The translations under genes and the position numbers were made by a program. DNA of 64,000 bases from Streptococcus thoraltensis DSM 12221 (lineage in GTDB: Bacteria; Bacillota; Bacilli; Lactobacillales; Streptococcaceae): assembly GCF_000380145.1 (NCBI RefSeq), contig NZ_KB904598.1, positions 5,035-69,034 on the forward strand. Direction: 5' to 3'. The notes under the pieces are model-generated. The model had not been told where the DNA came from. It saw nothing but the letters and a program-made list of their open reading frames with translations, and did no database searches. Below are positions 61,714-64,000 of the stretch, in pieces (position 1 is the stretch's first letter; every line of letters begins with the position of its first letter).

Positions 61714-61750
61714 AAATACGGTCTCAAAGACGCAAACGCTGCGAAATAAT
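61714..61750. repeat. Right attachment repeat (attR), 37 bp
   Basis: Exact copy of the rpmE2 3' end (59138-59174), including the stop codon and one following base pair group TAAT. No coding frame of rpmE2 precedes it, so it is a duplicated attachment site. Confidence 0.85.
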
Positions 61751-61764
61751 CATAGTTTTGCAAC

Positions 61765-61797
61765 AACCACTTTCGCTTTATGGAAGTGGTTTTTTTA
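61765..61797 (+). terminator. Probable original rpmE2 terminator, stranded beyond attR
   Basis: AACCACTT and AAGTGGTT pair around TCGCTTTATGG, followed by TTTTT. It lies 15 nt after attR, at the expected distance for an rpmE2 terminator, but the gene is now 2.6 kb away. Confidence 0.75.
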
Positions 61798-61846
61798 CTG
61801 TTTAAAATACCGGCAAAAAGGCCACGATAAAGGCACGAGAGATTTT

Positions 61847-62009
61847 TATAGTCTTTCAAATTAACTGTGATACATGGTAACTTTCGACTTGCCCTACTCA
61901 TCTCAATGAAAATCAAAAACAGACTAGGTAACGTTGTTGCAGATAGAACTAAAGTTCATCACATCAAGTCAACAAGGTCTGCTTTTGATTTTCGAAGAAT
62001 ATTATAGCC
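61847..62009. repeat. RUP-like half element fused to a BOX-like element
   Basis: The left outer half (TATAGTCTTTCAAATTAACTG to CTTGCCCTACTCA) is followed by the BOX-like part (CTCAATGAAAATCAAAAACA to GATTTTCGAAGAATAT) and then TATAGCC. The right outer half is missing. Confidence 0.55.
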
Positions 62010-62047
62010 TGACATCAGCCATTTTTATCATCAATCACTGGCATGAC

Positions 62048-62083
62048 AAAAAAGCAGATTGTTGGGGAACAATCTGCTTTTTT
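62048..62083 (-). terminator. Terminator of adcA
   Basis: AAAAAAGCAGATTGTT and AACAATCTGCTTTTTT form a perfect 16-bp stem with loop GGGG, 25 nt past the adcA stop. It works in both directions. Confidence 0.85.
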
Positions 62084-62108
62084 AAAGTTTTTCCAGAGAT
62101 ACTTAACC

Positions 62109-63677
62109 TTAGTGTGCTAACATTGCTTGTGCTACTTCATGACCTGATAAGTCACTTGGGTAGTATGTTGGCCAATGCTCAAGCTCTTTAAGAAGAGCGT
62201 CTTGGCTTTCTCCACCAAAGTAGATATGGAAATGTTCAGCTTTATTTGGGCGAATATCGTGGTCAGAGAATTGAACATATTTGAATTGTCCAGCATCCTT
62301 GTCGTCTGTTTCAAACAGGAAACGAACGCCACGGTTACCTTTTTCGTAGTTCAATGTTTTACAACCAGCGTATTTGTAGGTGTACTTGTGTGACTTACCA
62401 TTTTGAACAAATGACATCGTCATTTTCTTACCATCAATATTGATTTGTTCAACATCTGTTTTGTATCCAGTTGTGTAGTAGTCTTTGTATTCAGCTGCTG
62501 ACATTTCTGGATTTTTCTTAGCCTTGTAATCAAAGACTTGGTCTAAAGTACCATCTTGAAGCAATGGGTAAACAGATTGCCATTTACCTGTCCAGTCTGA
62601 TAATTTACGGTCTTTGATTTGACTATCTTTGAAGTAACCATTATAAACCGTTTTTTCAACGCCTTTTTCTGGTTCAATTTCTTTACCAGCTTTGTCCGTT
62701 GTTTTTCGAAGCGCCTTAAGGTTTTTTTCCATAACGGTGATGTAGTTCTCACCTTTTTTCATTTGTTTAGTGGTTAAACCTTCAAGTGGGTTTAAGACAG
62801 CTGTCTTAACACCTGCTTCGCTAGCCAGCGTTTTTGATACTTTTGATGAAGCATTTTCTTCAAAGTAAATGTAATTAATATCGTATTTTTTGACGTATTT
62901 TGATAATTGTCCAAGACGTTTAGCTGATGGTTCTGCTTCAGCAGATACACCAGTGATTGGCACTTGGTTTAATCCATAGTCAAGGGCAAGGTAACCAAAG
63001 GCAGCGTGTTGTGTCACAAAGCTCTTTTGTTTAGCATTTTTCAAAGCTTCATCGTATTTCTTATCAAGATCTGATAATTTTTTATTGTAAGCTTCGGCAT
63101 TTTTCTTGAAAGCATCTGCTTTTTCTGGGAATTTTTTAGACAAATCATTAGCAATGTTAGTAACAAGAACTTGTGAACGTTCTGGTGACAACCATACGTG
63201 CGGATCAAATTCATGACTGTGACCTTCTTCATCATGGTCATGCTCATGTTTTTCACCGTGTTCATGATCGTGCTCTTCTTCCTCATGCTCGTCTTCGTGG
63301 TCATGTCCACCACCACCCATTAAAAGCATATCTCCAGTGGCTTTGATGAAGTTATCCCCTTTATTGTCAAGAGATTTCTTAACTTTTGGTACCCATGTTT
63401 CCATGTTATCATCATCATAAACAAAGGCGTCAGCCTTTTGCAGTCTGGCAATATCTTTCGTAGATGGTTCAAAGTCGTGTGCTTCTGTTCCTGCTTTAAT
63501 CAAAAGACTCACGTTACCTTCGTCACCAACAACTTGCTTGGTGAATTCATACATTGGATAAAAGGAAGCAATAACTTCAATATCCTTATTTGCTGCTTGG
63601 GCTGGTTGGCTCTGAGCAGCAAGGCCTAGTGAAAATAAACTAACAAAACCCATTGAGAGGATTGATTTCTTTTTCAT
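62109..63677 (-). CDS. adcA: Zinc-binding ABC transporter protein AdcA with C-terminal ZinT domain
   Basis: 522 residues that capture zinc for the AdcBC importer. The N-terminal solute-binding domain has EAHDFEPSTKD (zinc His near 67), a His-rich loop (HDHEDEHEEEEHDHEHGEKH, from about 125) and FDPHVWLSPE, TQHAAFGYLALDYG and EENASSKV. The C-terminal ZinT domain (about 335-522) includes FSDHDIRPNKAEHFHIYFG. The signal sequence (LGLAAQSQPAQAANKD) has no lipobox Cys, unlike pneumococcal AdcA, so it may be secreted or held otherwise. adcB and adcC are not in the window. Confidence 0.95.
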   Translation of the reverse strand: MKKKSILSMGFVSLFSLGLAAQSQPAQAANKDIEVIASFYPMYEFTKQVVGDEGNVSLLIKAGTEAHDFEPSTKDIARLQKADAFVYDDDNMETWVPKVKKSLDNKGDNFIKATGDMLLMGGGGHDHEDEHEEEEHDHEHGEKHEHDHDEEGHSHEFDPHVWLSPERSQVLVTNIANDLSKKFPEKADAFKKNAEAYNKKLSDLDKKYDEALKNAKQKSFVTQHAAFGYLALDYGLNQVPITGVSAEAEPSAKRLGQLSKYVKKYDINYIYFEENASSKVSKTLASEAGVKTAVLNPLEGLTTKQMKKGENYITVMEKNLKALRKTTDKAGKEIEPEKGVEKTVYNGYFKDSQIKDRKLSDWTGKWQSVYPLLQDGTLDQVFDYKAKKNPEMSAAEYKDYYTTGYKTDVEQINIDGKKMTMSFVQNGKSHKYTYKYAGCKTLNYEKGNRGVRFLFETDDKDAGQFKYVQFSDHDIRPNKAEHFHIYFGGESQDALLKELEHWPTYYPSDLSGHEVAQAMLAH

Positions 63678-63693
63678 TGTTTACTCCTTATTC

Positions 63694-63754
63694 TTAACTG
63701 GTTTAGTTTTTTTGTATTACCGGTTAAGTATATCATTTCTATGCTAAATGTCAA
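63694..63754 (-). promoter_or_regulatory. adcA promoter with two AdcR-like zinc boxes
   Basis: On the minus strand TTGACA (63754-63749), 16 bp, extended -10 TGA-TATACT (63732-63727). TTAACCGGTAAT (63727-63716) overlaps the -10 end and TAAACCAGTTAA (63705-63694) follows; each matches 10 or more of 12 bases of TTAACYRGTTAA. Zinc-loaded AdcR should block the promoter. Confidence 0.8.
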
Positions 63755-64000
63755 TCAAAACATTTGGCTGAAAATTTTTAAAGTGAAATCCCATAAAAAC
63801 TATTCAATCTTATAATAACTACCCCACTTACCTAACATCATTGAATTCCATAAAAAAGCTTTGCTTATAATGAATATCGAACTATCAAAAAATTTCGCTT
63901 ATCCTGCCTTCATAAACTATTTTAACGCCTTCAAGGTCTTATGTTCTTCACAAAAATGCGTTACAATTTACGCAATCGGTTGCATAAACTCAAAAAATAA
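63755..64000. other. Right end of window, no gene recognised
   Basis: AT-rich stretch of about 245 bp upstream of adcA. A plus-strand TATAAT at 63866 has no well-spaced -35. Nothing else is supportable. Confidence 0.4.

Noticed and set aside
61656-61916. 86-residue minus-strand frame across attR and the old rpmE2 terminator
   Set aside because: It reads through a terminator hairpin and a repeat element and has no ribosome site.

Overview
The window reads as a chromosomal segment of a Streptococcus, about 40% G+C by eye. The evidence is a complete accessory Sec locus for a serine-rich repeat adhesin, an F1Fo ATP synthase operon in order E-B-F-H-A-G-D-C, a murA-epuA-endA cluster, a COG4708-type preQ1-II riboswitch before queT, AdcR-like zinc boxes before adcA, PezAT, and intergenic repeats like pneumococcal RUP and BOX. 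The glycogen genes beside the atp operon resemble the mutans, bovis and salivarius groups from memory; the species cannot be fixed from sequence alone. No rRNA, tRNA or CRISPR array was seen. Most genes are on the minus strand.

Region 1 (1-13.3 kb) is the accessory secretion and glycosylation locus. Transcription runs right to left as secY2-asp1-asp2-asp3-secA2-gtfA-gtfB-asp4 from a promoter near 13.3 kb, ending at a terminator near 2.47 kb. The adhesin gene follows with its own promoter, and its 3' end lies off the left edge. GtfA/GtfB glycosylate the serine-rich repeats, the Asp proteins modify and target the protein, and SecA2/SecY2 export it.

Region 2 (13.4-20.4 kb) is a decayed mobile island between secY2 and rlmD. 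It holds two tandem type I toxin-antitoxin loci, broken relaxase and mobC genes, an intact small mobilization-associated gene, an AT-rich 529-residue orphan with a HEPN-like RNAISH motif, the PezAT toxin-antitoxin pair with a 42-bp perfect palindrome, and a frameshifted IS630-type transposase remnant.

Region 3 (20.4-39.4 kb) is core genome: rlmD, an LCP protein, a 2-hydroxyacid dehydrogenase, a YlbF-family gene, aroD, an rRNA methyltransferase, ltaS (the only large plus-strand gene in this part), osmC-like, cdd, pheT, a GNAT, pheS behind a T-box leader, endA, epuA, murA and a DUF1146-like gene. Intergenic spaces carry RUP-like and BOX-like elements and a terminator-bearing dispersed repeat.

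Region 4 (40-58.7 kb) is energy and carbon storage: the atp operon, glgB-glgC-glgD-glgA, a type I pullulanase, a lipid kinase, ligA and queT.

Region 5 (58.8-64 kb) holds rpmE2 and adcA. A 2.58-kb island sits exactly at the 3' end of rpmE2, bounded by a 37-bp perfect direct repeat of that end. It carries an XRE regulator, a divergent single-pass membrane protein with a Ser/Thr linker, and a third type I toxin-antitoxin locus, with no visible integrase. The terminator that probably once served rpmE2 now lies just beyond the right repeat. This island and the HEPN/PezAT neighbourhood are the parts most likely to hold something undescribed.
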